21,114 bases of DNA, taken from the IMG/VR virus record IMGVR_UViG_3300032285_002034, positions 1 through 21,114 of that record. One strand, given 5' to 3'. This document shows positions 7,138 to 14,666 of the stretch, one piece after another (positions within the stretch are counted from its first letter, which is position 1; every line of letters starts with the position of its first letter). The position numbers and the translations under genes were made by a program. The notes below the pieces were generated by a model, which worked only from the letters and a program-made list of their open reading frames with translations, did no database searches and was not told where the DNA came from. This DNA comes from a virus.

Positions 7138-8237
7138 TGTCTAATATATTTCTAATTGATTTAGAAAGTGTTGAAACAAGGTACACGGGTCAATGGAAGA
7201 CTCATGTACCTGCTCTCTTACGAAAGGCAGGTCACAATGTTCAAATTATCTCTGGCCCTACGGATATTCCTAGTGCTACCACTCCAGGCGCTTTTCTCAA
7301 TTTTGGCGGGACTAATATATATAAAGCTAGTCAAGTTGAGCAGATGGGCCGTTTATTTTGCGACGGAGCCGTTCATCCCGGCGATCACTTTTTGTTTACT
7401 GATGCTTGGCATCCTGGTATCGTCAACTTAAAGTACATGAGTGAGTTGCTGGGCATTCCAGTAACCACTCACGGATTATGGCATGCCGGCAGTTATGACC
7501 CTCAAGACTTTCTCGGACGCTTAGTTGGCAATAAGCCTTGGGTTAGACATGCTGAGAAGAGTTTCTTCCATGCATTTGATCACAACTACTTTGCTACAGA
7601 ATTTCATATTGACTTGTTTTACCGTAATCTTTTAAACGATTACCCCACGGAAAATCCGTGGTTTGAAGAAACACTCAACGAAATTCGCAATGGCGAATAT
7701 CCAAACATTGTACGCACAGGTTGGCCCATGGAGTATATGGAAGATACTTTGCTTTCATACAAAGGTATGAAAAAACGTAATCTTATCTTATTCCCACATC
7801 GCATCGCTCCAGAAAAACAAGTTGACATTTTTAGAGATCTTAAAACACACTTACCTCAATACGAATTTGTTGTATGCCAAGATCATCAATTAACTAAAAA
7901 TGAATATCATAATTTACTAGGAGAAGCTAAACTAGTGTTTAGTGCCAATCTGCAAGAAACGCTAGGAATTAGCTGTTACGAAGGTGCCATAGTAGATGCT
8001 ATTCCTATGGTTCCGGATCGATTGAGTTATACAGAAATGTATTACGATACATTTAAGTATCCAAGCAAATGGACTGAAAGTTGGGATTCCTATAACGTGT
8101 ACAGACCCGACCTGTGTCGTGCTATTATGAGTCATATGGATTATTACCATACAAGGTTGCCGCAATTAAAAAATCAAACGGCAGACCTAACCAAGCACTT
8201 CTTTAGTGCTACAGAATTATTAAAGAGGGTTAAATGA
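7137..8237 (+). CDS. GT-B fold glycosyltransferase, GT4-like
   Basis: The 366-residue protein looks like a GT-B glycosyltransferase. The C-terminal donor domain is clear: LILFPHRIAPEKQVDIF at about 216-232 corresponds to the RxxxEKG segment, and NLQETLGISCYEGAIV at about 271-286 contains an E-x7-E motif (Glu274 and Glu282) that binds the nucleotide sugar in family GT4. The N-terminal acceptor domain is less typical. The acceptor is unknown. It is followed immediately by a UDP-sugar dehydrogenase-like gene (ATGA overlap), so the pair may make and use a sugar nucleotide. Candidate acceptors are host surface glycans, virion proteins or modified DNA bases; nothing in the sequence decides. Confidence 0.75.
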   Translation: MSNIFLIDLESVETRYTGQWKTHVPALLRKAGHNVQIISGPTDIPSATTPGAFLNFGGTNIYKASQVEQMGRLFCDGAVHPGDHFLFTDAWHPGIVNLKYMSELLGIPVTTHGLWHAGSYDPQDFLGRLVGNKPWVRHAEKSFFHAFDHNYFATEFHIDLFYRNLLNDYPTENPWFEETLNEIRNGEYPNIVRTGWPMEYMEDTLLSYKGMKKRNLILFPHRIAPEKQVDIFRDLKTHLPQYEFVVCQDHQLTKNEYHNLLGEAKLVFSANLQETLGISCYEGAIVDAIPMVPDRLSYTEMYYDTFKYPSKWTESWDSYNVYRPDLCRAIMSHMDYYHTRLPQLKNQTADLTKHFFSATELLKRVK

Positions 8238-9031
8238 TTGAACCAAAAATTGGTATTGTAGGAATTGGGTTTGTTGGCGGGGCCATACAATATGCTATGC
8301 AGGATTGGTGTAATCTAATTTGTGTAGACACAGATCCTACTAGAAGCACACATCAATTTAAAGATCTAAAAGACTGCGAAGCTATCTTTATATGCGTTCC
8401 TAGTCCCCAAGGTGATGATGGACGTTGCGACACTAGTATTTTAGAAAGTGTATTAGAATGTCTACAAGATTTTACTGGTGTTATTATTAGTAAATGTACT
8501 GCTAGTCCAGAAGTTTACACACAACTAAACGACAAATATCCTAATCTAGTACACGCCCCTGAATTTCTAGTTGCGGCTACTGCTACTCATGATTATATTA
8601 ATGGAACATTTGCATTTGTCGGAGGGCGAATACAGGCATATCGCAATCAAGCCGAAGAAGTTATTAAATTAGGTCAGCGTAATTTGGAAGTAATACATCA
8701 TTGTACTATTGCTGAAGCCGCTATGGCCAAATATACCATTAATACATTCCTTGCTACTAAAGTTGTTTGGATGAACGAGCTATATCAACTCTGCACCAAA
8801 ATGGGCATTGACTATAAACAAGTGATGGCTATGGCGTCAACTGATTGTCGAATAGGTAGTAGTCATTTAAAAGTTCCTGGTCCAGATCAATCATTTGGGT
8901 TTGGCGGAGCATGTTTTCCTAAAGATACAGCCGCTCTGCTCAAAATTGCAGAGGATCACGCTATACAACTGAATGTATTGGATGCCGCAGTAAAGAAAAA
9001 TACTTTGCTTAGGTTGACTGATTCTAAATAA
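8234..9031 (+). CDS. UDP-glucose/GDP-mannose dehydrogenase family protein, short form
   Basis: The protein has an N-terminal Rossmann NAD site, GIVGIGFVGGA (7-17), and CVPSP at 54-58, and its catalytic segment GFGGACFPKD (222-231) keeps the nucleophile Cys227. KYTINTFLATKV (166-177) corresponds to the family's central dimerisation helix. Known enzymes oxidise UDP-glucose or GDP-mannose to the uronate with two NAD. At 265 residues it is far shorter than the usual 400 or so: it stops just after the catalytic Cys segment and lacks the C-terminal UDP-binding domain. It may therefore have an altered substrate or need a partner. It is coupled to the glycosyltransferase by an ATGA overlap. The 3' end contains the -35 box of the folE promoter. 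Confidence 0.85.
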   Translation: MIEPKIGIVGIGFVGGAIQYAMQDWCNLICVDTDPTRSTHQFKDLKDCEAIFICVPSPQGDDGRCDTSILESVLECLQDFTGVIISKCTASPEVYTQLNDKYPNLVHAPEFLVAATATHDYINGTFAFVGGRIQAYRNQAEEVIKLGQRNLEVIHHCTIAEAAMAKYTINTFLATKVVWMNELYQLCTKMGIDYKQVMAMASTDCRIGSSHLKVPGPDQSFGFGGACFPKDTAALLKIAEDHAIQLNVLDAAVKKNTLLRLTDSK

Positions 9032-9042
9032 TATTGTAAAAT
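9014..9042 (+). promoter_or_regulatory. Sigma70-like promoter before folE
   Basis: TTGACT (9014-9019) and TAAAAT (9037-9042) are separated by 17 bases, and each box matches 5 of 6 consensus positions. The -35 box lies inside the end of the dehydrogenase gene and the -10 box in the 55-base gap before folE. A small hairpin (GGCA 9052-9055 with TGCC 9062-9065) would sit near the 5' end of the transcript. The promoter would allow folE and following genes to be made by host RNA polymerase. Confidence 0.55.
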
Positions 9043-9086
9043 AAAACATACGGCAATCCTCTGCCTTAACATCGGAGTAATATAAA

Positions 9087-9869
9087 TTGACAGATAGTAA
9101 AAAATTAGTAGAAGAAGCACCGTACCATCCTGGATACGAAGATGCCGCAATGAAAATGAGCGACAAAGGCTACGAAGAAGGATATCTTCATGGCGCTATT
9201 CGTGCTAGAATGAAACGTGAAGGCAAACGGTTTTGGGCTGGCGATAATATTAGCGAGTACGTTAAAGACGACTTCGACAAAGAATGGCTTATTAATGAAG
9301 CAACCAAAGCATTTGAAGGTGTACTAGATGCACTTTTAATCGATCGTGAGAACGATCCTAATAGTAAAGGTACTGCTCGCCGACTGGCCAAGATGTACTT
9401 TAATGAAATAATGGCAGGAAGATATGAACCAGCACCAGACGCAACAGCATTTCCAAACGACACGCAGGACCGCTACGAAGGTATGTTGGTTGTACGTAGT
9501 GAGTTGCGTAGTATGTGCAGTCATCATCACCAACCTGTTTCTGGTGTTGCTTATATTGGTATTATTGCGGCACAGAAACTTATTGGACTCAGCAAATACA
9601 CACGTATTGCCCAGTGGTGTGCAAGACGAGGTACTCTCCAGGAGGAACTTTGTAATGACATTGCCCGCGAAATTAGCCGAGCTACTGACTCAGAAAACGT
9701 AGCAGTCTACATTCAAGCAGTTCACGGATGTTGCGAGAATCGCGGCATTATGGCACATAGCTCATTAACTCAAACTACTGTACTCAAAGGTTCTTTTAAT
9801 ACAGATCCTGCTACTAAGAAAGAGTTTTTCGATAACATTAAACTGCAACAAGAGTTTGCACCACGATGA
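9087..9869 (+). CDS. folE: GTP cyclohydrolase I (FolE), TTG start
   Basis: FolE converts GTP to dihydroneopterin triphosphate, the first step toward folate and 7-deazaguanines. The 260-residue protein has family motifs: GTARRLAKM at 95-103, SMCSHHHQP at 142-150, KLIGLSKYTRIAQ at 164-176, RRGTLQEEL at 180-188 and HGCCENRG at 213-220. By analogy with E. coli the zinc ligands are Cys144, His147 and Cys215. An N-terminal extension makes it about 40 residues longer than E. coli FolE (222). The frame is closed by TAA at 9078, so the only early start is TTG at 9087, preceded by CGGAG at 9 bases. The next ATG is residue 22. Given dpdA and queE nearby, it probably feeds DNA modification rather than folate synthesis. 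Confidence 0.92.
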   Translation: MTDSKKLVEEAPYHPGYEDAAMKMSDKGYEEGYLHGAIRARMKREGKRFWAGDNISEYVKDDFDKEWLINEATKAFEGVLDALLIDRENDPNSKGTARRLAKMYFNEIMAGRYEPAPDATAFPNDTQDRYEGMLVVRSELRSMCSHHHQPVSGVAYIGIIAAQKLIGLSKYTRIAQWCARRGTLQEELCNDIAREISRATDSENVAVYIQAVHGCCENRGIMAHSSLTQTTVLKGSFNTDPATKKEFFDNIKLQQEFAPR

Positions 9870-10567
9870 AAAAATTATCGTTTATTACAGATGCTGAAAA
9901 TATTGGTGCCATTCCGCACCCTCAGCCTGCTAGTGAATGTATGCCTACCTGGTATAAGGCTATGTCATCTAAAATGGATGAACATAAACCTAGTCATATT
10001 AATAATCCCACAATGAAAGTATGCCCTGGAATTCATGACATACTAAAATTAGGATATATGATCCCAGCATGGTGTGATTTTTATGTCGATCTAACCGATC
10101 CAGACAAAGGAGTTGGATTCGAATCTTCCAACGGAGATGATTTTTTAGATATATTTCCGTTGTCTGCCAGCAGAGGGTTTACATTTCCCGAAGGTCATGC
10201 GCCAATGTTTTTAAAATTTAGATCGCCATGGCGTATCCAATCAGAAGATAATTTATCTGTATTAGTAACAGAACCTAAATACCAGTTTAATAATTTGTAC
10301 AAAGTGTACGATGGTTCAATGGATGTAGGACCATTTATTGCAGATGTAAATTTTATTATAAGTGCAAAACAAGGATCCTATATTGAGTTTAAAAGAGGAG
10401 AACCTCTTTTACAGTTAATTCCGTTTGAAACTAATAATTTTAAATCGGATGTTAAACCTGTAGATGACTCTATATACGCAATCTGGAAACAACAGATGCG
10501 CTCGATGAAAAGTTACGCATTCGGCGGATTTTTTAAAACATTTCATAAAACAAAAACTTTTGAATAA
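9866..10567 (+). CDS. Conserved-looking phage protein, 233 aa, unknown
   Basis: No function can be assigned. Features include MPTWYKAM near residue 26, KVCPGIHDILKLGYMIPAWCDFYV at about 51-74, and a C-terminal part with FKRGEPLLQLIPFE. The pattern of short beta-strands with Pro, Trp and His suggests a compact, possibly double-stranded beta-helix fold, and I have a weak memory of similar uncharacterised proteins in aquatic phages and bacteria. There is no signal peptide or membrane helix. The start overlaps the folE stop (ATGA), so co-translation with folE is likely. A link to pterin or deazaguanine metabolism is only positional. Confidence 0.75.
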   Translation: MKKLSFITDAENIGAIPHPQPASECMPTWYKAMSSKMDEHKPSHINNPTMKVCPGIHDILKLGYMIPAWCDFYVDLTDPDKGVGFESSNGDDFLDIFPLSASRGFTFPEGHAPMFLKFRSPWRIQSEDNLSVLVTEPKYQFNNLYKVYDGSMDVGPFIADVNFIISAKQGSYIEFKRGEPLLQLIPFETNNFKSDVKPVDDSIYAIWKQQMRSMKSYAFGGFFKTFHKTKTFE

Positions 10568-10576
10568 GGAATAACT

Positions 10577-11629
10577 ATGGCAACTAAAGAAGAAAAAGAG
10601 AAACTGATCGAAGTTCTCAAATTTACACCACGCACATACAAAATTAGCATGTGGGGTTACGGTGGCGAAAAGGTTATGGGTACTGTAGATCGTAAGATTT
10701 ATGATTACTTCAAAGCTCGCAGACTTGACCTAATGGATTATTGCTGGGATAGTGACTATTCTGAAGAAAATAACATTCCTGAAGATATGGAACCATTTCC
10801 ACCAGGTAGTTGGTACGAGTGTGATGACATGGGACATGCTCATGGTGTAAATCGAGGTGCTGGTACACTTCAAATTGAAGATGAGAATGGCGATGTTATT
10901 TACGAGCGTAGCCTAGAAAGCATCACAGGCGGCGAAGAAGACGAACCCGAATGGGGTGGTGGTGAAGAAGTGTGGATTGATGAAAAACCAGCCGGTACTG
11001 TAGTCTTTATAGGTTGCAGTAACGAAAAGGGTACTTTCTTTGAAGCTGAGCTACCTCTTACCGCTCCATTCGATATTACTAAATTAACTTTAGGTTACGA
11101 TGAAATTGATGGTGAAGAACTTATTAATTCCGTAACCTATGACGGTGAACAAATTGACAATTGGGGTGGTGACACTTCTGGCAAGAGTTCTGAATTTGGG
11201 TTTTATATTGCTCACTCAAACAAAGAAACAGGTAAGTGGGAAAAGTATTCAAATATGGATGACATTGAATATGAAATGACACCTTGGTTTCCAAAGAAAG
11301 TTAAACCAGCCCGTGTTGGCGTTTATATGATCAAAGTACCAGGCAAGAGTGCGTACACACATCAGGCTAAATGGACTGGCGAACGTTGGGTCAGCGCATG
11401 GACCGAAGAAGAAGATTATAACACTGTCGATGAACTCAAGATCAAAGAATGGCAAGGACTTGCTAGCGACCCAGACGATGGTACTGATTTCGGATTACAT
11501 TTAGATACTGTTGCAGGTGCTCTTACTACTGCATTTAACGAAGAAAACTTTGATGAAAGTATTGCAGAGTTAGAAAAGATTGTGGCAGAACTCGGCGATC
11601 AAGTTAATGGTACAAAGGAGAAAAAATAA
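10577..11629 (+). CDS. Large acidic protein, 350 aa, unknown
   Basis: The protein is strongly acidic and rich in Gly, Trp and Tyr, with patches such as GGEEDEPEWGGGEEVW at about 117-132. The N-terminal third (KISMWGYGGEKVMGTVDRKIYDYF) looks like a folded domain. The C-terminal 50 residues are probably helical (FDESIAELEKIVAEL). There is no known motif. The ATG follows AAGGA with normal spacing, and the end runs into the next gene as TAATG with AAAGGAG just before, so the two acidic genes form a pair. A DNA-mimic or scaffold role is imaginable from the charge, but there is no direct evidence. Confidence 0.8.
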   Translation: MATKEEKEKLIEVLKFTPRTYKISMWGYGGEKVMGTVDRKIYDYFKARRLDLMDYCWDSDYSEENNIPEDMEPFPPGSWYECDDMGHAHGVNRGAGTLQIEDENGDVIYERSLESITGGEEDEPEWGGGEEVWIDEKPAGTVVFIGCSNEKGTFFEAELPLTAPFDITKLTLGYDEIDGEELINSVTYDGEQIDNWGGDTSGKSSEFGFYIAHSNKETGKWEKYSNMDDIEYEMTPWFPKKVKPARVGVYMIKVPGKSAYTHQAKWTGERWVSAWTEEEDYNTVDELKIKEWQGLASDPDDGTDFGLHLDTVAGALTTAFNEENFDESIAELEKIVAELGDQVNGTKEKK

Positions 11630-12129
11630 TGGCTATCTGGACTGTTAAAACTCATTATAAGAAAAATGTACAAGAAGTTGAATTCTGGACTCAACGTGAA
11701 GGAACAGGTAAAATTACTGTTACCAACGGATTCCGTTGGGGGGAATGGACTGTAGAAACATCAGATGACAATCCTCCGGAGTTTGAATTTACAGAAGTGC
11801 CGGGCGGCGATGGCAAGAAGGATAGCATCAATATGCTAGACTGTGAAATCAACAATATTGAAAGTGTTGAATTAGTTAGTATGGATGATGGCGGTTGCTG
11901 GTACGATGTAGAATTCGACGGCCTTACAGAAGAAGAGGAAGAAGAGCTTCAAGAGTTCATCGACGAGAATAGTATCTATGATCTAGAAGATGAAGGTGAA
12001 TGGTACCAAGACGAAACCGAATGGTGGATTTGGGGTCCTATTGAAATTCAAGATGAATCAGGTAATACTGTACGCATTATCTGTGCAGATGCCGATGGTA
12101 ATGTTATTGATTTCAAGGAAGAAGAATGA
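11629..12129 (+). CDS. Very acidic protein, 166 aa, unknown
   Basis: By my hand count about 47 of 166 residues are Asp or Glu and only about 10 are Lys or Arg, giving a net charge near -37. A run of six Glu lies at about residues 101-106. The N-terminal 50 residues look beta-rich (KITVTNGFRWGEWTVET). Trp and Tyr are unusually frequent near the acidic tail. No domain is recognised. The gene has a strong AAAGGAG site that overlaps the end of the preceding acidic gene. Possible roles are a DNA mimic that blocks a host DNA-binding or restriction protein, or a partner of the preceding protein. Both are speculation. Confidence 0.8.
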   Translation: MAIWTVKTHYKKNVQEVEFWTQREGTGKITVTNGFRWGEWTVETSDDNPPEFEFTEVPGGDGKKDSINMLDCEINNIESVELVSMDDGGCWYDVEFDGLTEEEEEELQEFIDENSIYDLEDEGEWYQDETEWWIWGPIEIQDESGNTVRIICADADGNVIDFKEEE

Positions 12130-12590
12130 GCCGATTTTTAAATTGGTTAGAACGCTGTGGTCGCAAGATCATTATTATGGATCGTGTTAATAACCAACCA
12201 TACTTAGAACGTTATTATTTGTTCCTTAAAGATAGGAAGAAGTTTCCGTTCAACGTATTTCTACACAAATTTTTAAAAGGCGATCCAGACGATGTACATG
12301 ATCATCCATGGCCATATGTTACACTAATTCTCAAAGGTGGCTATTACGAATGGGTTCCAACTTTTAATCCATATACAGGAGATAAAGTTGGTGAGACTCG
12401 CTACTGGCGTGGGCCGGGACACTTCCGTATTTGTAAGCCAACCAGCTACCATCGCATTGAATTGGCAGAAGGAGTAACGGCATGGACGTTGTTTATGCCT
12501 GGTCCACAAACTCGAGAGTGGGGATTCTTTGTCAATAACAAATGGGTTAACAACAAACAATATCTAGCTGAAAGGGCTAAAAATGGATAA
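12126..12590 (+). CDS. Cupin (RmlC-like) protein
   Basis: The 154-residue protein has a cupin-type metal motif: VHDHPWPYVTLILKGGYYE at about 57-75 gives His58, His60 and probably Glu75, and YHRIE at 108-112 gives His109. This order (HxH, then E, then H) is the usual metal-binding set of cupins. The fold serves dioxygenases, isomerases and sensors, so the reaction cannot be assigned. The surrounding HxHPW and GGYYEW residues suggest a small polar ligand. The start overlaps the acidic gene's stop (ATGA). An oxidative modification of a sugar, amino acid or base would fit the neighbourhood but is not shown. Confidence 0.68.
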   Translation: MSRFLNWLERCGRKIIIMDRVNNQPYLERYYLFLKDRKKFPFNVFLHKFLKGDPDDVHDHPWPYVTLILKGGYYEWVPTFNPYTGDKVGETRYWRGPGHFRICKPTSYHRIELAEGVTAWTLFMPGPQTREWGFFVNNKWVNNKQYLAERAKNG

Positions 12591-12771
12591 TGATGCAGTA
12601 GCAAAACGTATGTCTGAATTAATGGAGCCGATAGAACGACAAATTATGATGTGTGATGATCGGCATGATCTTTTAATGATGGCCAGTGCTATGATGGTTA
12701 CTGTTAAAGATATATTCGATAATGAGCTAGGTGAAGAAGGCCGCAAACATATGTTTAAGGAATATGCATGA
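12583..12771 (+). CDS. Small helical acidic protein, 62 aa, unknown
   Basis: The protein is Met-rich and probably all-helical (MSELMEPIERQIMMCDDRHDLLMMASAMM). No motif is known. It overlaps the cupin gene by 8 bases and its stop overlaps the next start (ATGA), so it is embedded in the translation-coupled run. Nothing indicates its function. Confidence 0.75.
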   Translation: MDNDAVAKRMSELMEPIERQIMMCDDRHDLLMMASAMMVTVKDIFDNELGEEGRKHMFKEYA

Positions 12772-13265
12772 ATAAAAATGTAATTAAATTTCCTGAATAT
12801 AAATTTTTGTTAAGTAAGATCTGTCGTGATCTTACATTTAGTCAGTGGAAACCTGATTATGTAGTTGGTATTACTAGAGGCGGATTGTTACCCGCTGTAA
12901 TGATCAGCCATTGGCTCAATGTTCCTATGAACAGTTTAGATGTTAGCCTACGTGATGGCGGCGATTGTGTTAGTAATTTAGGCATGGCATCTGATGCGTA
13001 TGCAGGTAAAAATATTCTTATTGTTGACGATATTAACGACACAGGGTCTACTATAAATTGGATCATAAAGGACTGGATGAACAGTGCGTTACCAGAAGAT
13101 CCCAAATGGAACACGGTCTGGAACAACAATGTAAGATTTGCAGTGGTGGTAGATAATCTTTCCAGTAAGAGTAGTGTTAGCATGGATTACAGTGGTATGG
13201 AAGTTAATAAAGCAGAAGACGATGTGTGGATTGAATTTCCCTATGAAGAATGGTGGTCAAAATGA
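12768..13265 (+). CDS. Purine-type phosphoribosyltransferase
   Basis: The 165-residue protein is a type I phosphoribosyltransferase. The PRPP-binding motif ILIVDDINDTGST is at 83-95, and VVGITRGGLLPAVMISHWL at 32-50 matches the early pyrophosphate-loop strand of xanthine-guanine phosphoribosyltransferases. These enzymes transfer ribose-5-phosphate from PRPP to a free purine base. In this setting it could salvage guanine released by the DpdA base exchange, an attractive but untested link. Ordinary nucleotide salvage for DNA synthesis is the simple alternative. Overlaps on both sides are ATGA. Confidence 0.85.
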   Translation: MNKNVIKFPEYKFLLSKICRDLTFSQWKPDYVVGITRGGLLPAVMISHWLNVPMNSLDVSLRDGGDCVSNLGMASDAYAGKNILIVDDINDTGSTINWIIKDWMNSALPEDPKWNTVWNNNVRFAVVVDNLSSKSSVSMDYSGMEVNKAEDDVWIEFPYEEWWSK

Positions 13266-13816
13266 CCTCGTTAATGATCAATAAGGATGCGTTTAGTAGC
13301 GGGCAAATAAGCAGTAAAATTTGGCTATGTGAAGAATTAGAACGCACGAATTGGTCTAGTAATCTAACTTATATATACGGCGGTTGGTACGGTGTATTAG
13401 GGTTTTTATTGTTAAGCAGAGGAAACTTTCAGGTAGACAAGATTAGAAGTTTAGATATAGACCCTAGTTGCCAGCCTGTTGCCGATATGCTTAACGAAAA
13501 CTGGGTGTGGCAGGAATGGAGATTCAAAGCATTTACACAAGATTGTAACCTCTACGAAGGACAGTTCGGCGATTTGATCATCAACACCAGCACAGAGCAT
13601 TTTGAAAGCCACGAATGGTTTGATCGAATACCTAAAGGTACTAGGGTAGTGTTACAGGGTAATAACATGCCACATGACGATCATTATGTCACAACTAATT
13701 CTATAGAGGAATTTAAAAAGGCATATCCATTAACAGAATATGTTTTTGAAGGTAGTAAGGACTTTGTATATCCAAACTGGAAATTTACAAGATTTTTAAT
13801 TATAGGTATAAAATAA
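13262..13816 (+). CDS. Class I SAM methyltransferase-like protein
   Basis: The start chosen is the ATG that overlaps the preceding stop (ATGA at 13262), giving 184 residues. A more upstream ATG at 13250 would add four residues inside the phosphoribosyltransferase. The region YIYGGWYGVLGFLLLSRG (about 37-54) followed by SLDIDPSC (about 63-70) fits the glycine-rich loop and acidic strand of Rossmann methyltransferases. DLIINTSTEHF at about 105-115 would be motif IV, with no NPPY-type DNA amino-methyltransferase signature. The substrate is unknown. It could modify a small molecule, RNA or protein. Confidence 0.62.
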   Translation: MTSLMINKDAFSSGQISSKIWLCEELERTNWSSNLTYIYGGWYGVLGFLLLSRGNFQVDKIRSLDIDPSCQPVADMLNENWVWQEWRFKAFTQDCNLYEGQFGDLIINTSTEHFESHEWFDRIPKGTRVVLQGNNMPHDDHYVTTNSIEEFKKAYPLTEYVFEGSKDFVYPNWKFTRFLIIGIK

Positions 13817-13817
13817 A

Positions 13818-14099
13818 ATGACAGATCAAGAAAAAGAAGTAATGGATATTCTCCAAGAAGAATGTGCCGAAGTAATACAAGCGGTAAGTAAAATTAGTCG
13901 CTTTGGCATAGATAATTATAAGCCAGGTAAATCAAAAACTAATAGAGAGCACTTGGAAGAAGAATTAGGCGACTTGTATGCTATGATTGAAATTCTTCAA
14001 GAGATGGATATTATATCTTGGACAAACATTGAAAAAGCATCAAAAGCCAAAATTGATAAACTTAAGAAATGGTCAACAATATATGAACAAACTACCTAA
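13818..14099 (+). CDS. MazG-like nucleotide pyrophosphohydrolase
   Basis: The 93-residue protein is close to a single MazG-type unit, which is all-helical and metal-dependent. The metal-binding motif is visible: Glu15-x2-Glu18 in EECAEVIQ and Glu49-x2-Asp52 in EEELGDLY. It would hydrolyse NTPs or dNTPs to monophosphates, or in some phages lower (p)ppGpp. MazG proteins are common in T4-like aquatic phages. The start lies one base after the preceding stop, and the end overlaps the next small gene by 17 bases. Confidence 0.82.
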   Translation: MTDQEKEVMDILQEECAEVIQAVSKISRFGIDNYKPGKSKTNREHLEEELGDLYAMIEILQEMDIISWTNIEKASKAKIDKLKKWSTIYEQTT

Positions 14100-14271
14100 A
14101 CAAGGAAGCAAATGGCGTGGCAATGACAGAGATGTATTCCACGTAATACAGACTGTAGAATTAGAAGGGCATACCTGGGTCCACTATATTAAAGAAAATG
14201 CAAAGAATCCTCAAGAATATAGCTGTTATCTAGAAAGTTTCTTGCAGAGATTTAATGAGATACTAGAATGA
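14083..14271 (+). CDS. Small protein, 62 aa, unknown
   Basis: I place the start at ATG 14083 (MNKLPKQGSKWRGND) rather than an earlier ATG at 13987 that would lie deep inside the MazG-like gene. The chosen start overlaps the MazG-like gene by 17 bases, like other junctions here. The protein has a short basic N-terminus and a segment HVIQTVELEGHTWVHYIKE that could form a small beta-barrel, with a conserved-looking YSCYLESFLQRF end. No function is known. The stop overlaps the HIT gene (ATGA). Confidence 0.7.
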   Translation: MNKLPKQGSKWRGNDRDVFHVIQTVELEGHTWVHYIKENAKNPQEYSCYLESFLQRFNEILE

Positions 14272-14666
14272 ATAAAATATTCAACGGTATTCCGGACGAC
14301 ATTGAGGACAGCGAGGCTCCGTGGACAGAACTAGTTGCCGAAGATTACCATGTAAAAGTATTCAAGGACAAATATCCTTGTACACAGGGCCATTTATTGT
14401 ATGTGCCTAAATATAACACCTTAGGAGTTTTAAGTGATGCGTTTGAAGATGCTGTTAGATACGGTAAAGGCATGGTGGAAGCCGGAGAATGGGACGGTTT
14501 CAATGTGGGACTTAACTATGGCCCAAGTGCAGGTCAAACTGTTAACTGGCCTCATATCCACCTTATTCCCCGTAGAAAAGGCGACGTCGAAGATCCTGTC
14601 GGGGGCGTCAGAAATACGATCCCGGGCAAAGGGAACTATAAGTCGTCGAACTATCGAGCAGATTAA
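14268..14666 (+). CDS. HIT-family protein (nucleotide hydrolase/transferase)
   Basis: HIT proteins hydrolyse or transfer nucleotides from substrates such as AMP-lysine, ApnA or GDP-sugars. The 132-residue protein carries the family core GHLLYVPK at 41-48 and GQTVNWPHIHLIPRRKGD at 89-106. The normal HxHxH has its first His replaced by Trp94, but the central nucleophile (His96) and the last His (98) are kept. The C-terminus GGVRNTIPGKGNY (about 112-124) is typical of the family. It is therefore probably active. Its overlapping start (ATGA) is normal; its end is not, because the next frame lacks a start codon. Confidence 0.82.
   Translation: MNKIFNGIPDDIEDSEAPWTELVAEDYHVKVFKDKYPCTQGHLLYVPKYNTLGVLSDAFEDAVRYGKGMVEAGEWDGFNVGLNYGPSAGQTVNWPHIHLIPRRKGDVEDPVGGVRNTIPGKGNYKSSNYRAD

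Noticed and set aside
9087-9149. FolE starting at the internal ATG (9150)
   Set aside because: The TTG at 9087 has a well-spaced GGAG, and the intervening residues encode a coherent protein sequence; the internal ATG has no comparable ribosome site.
13987-14082. Extended N-terminus of the 62-residue protein
   Set aside because: It would overlap the MazG-like gene by over 110 bases; the ATG at 14083 gives the short overlap typical of this genome.
14434-14661. ATG-started N-terminus for the fibre-repeat ORF
   Set aside because: This part is the HIT gene read in another frame and has no protein-like character, while the HIT frame holds clear family motifs.
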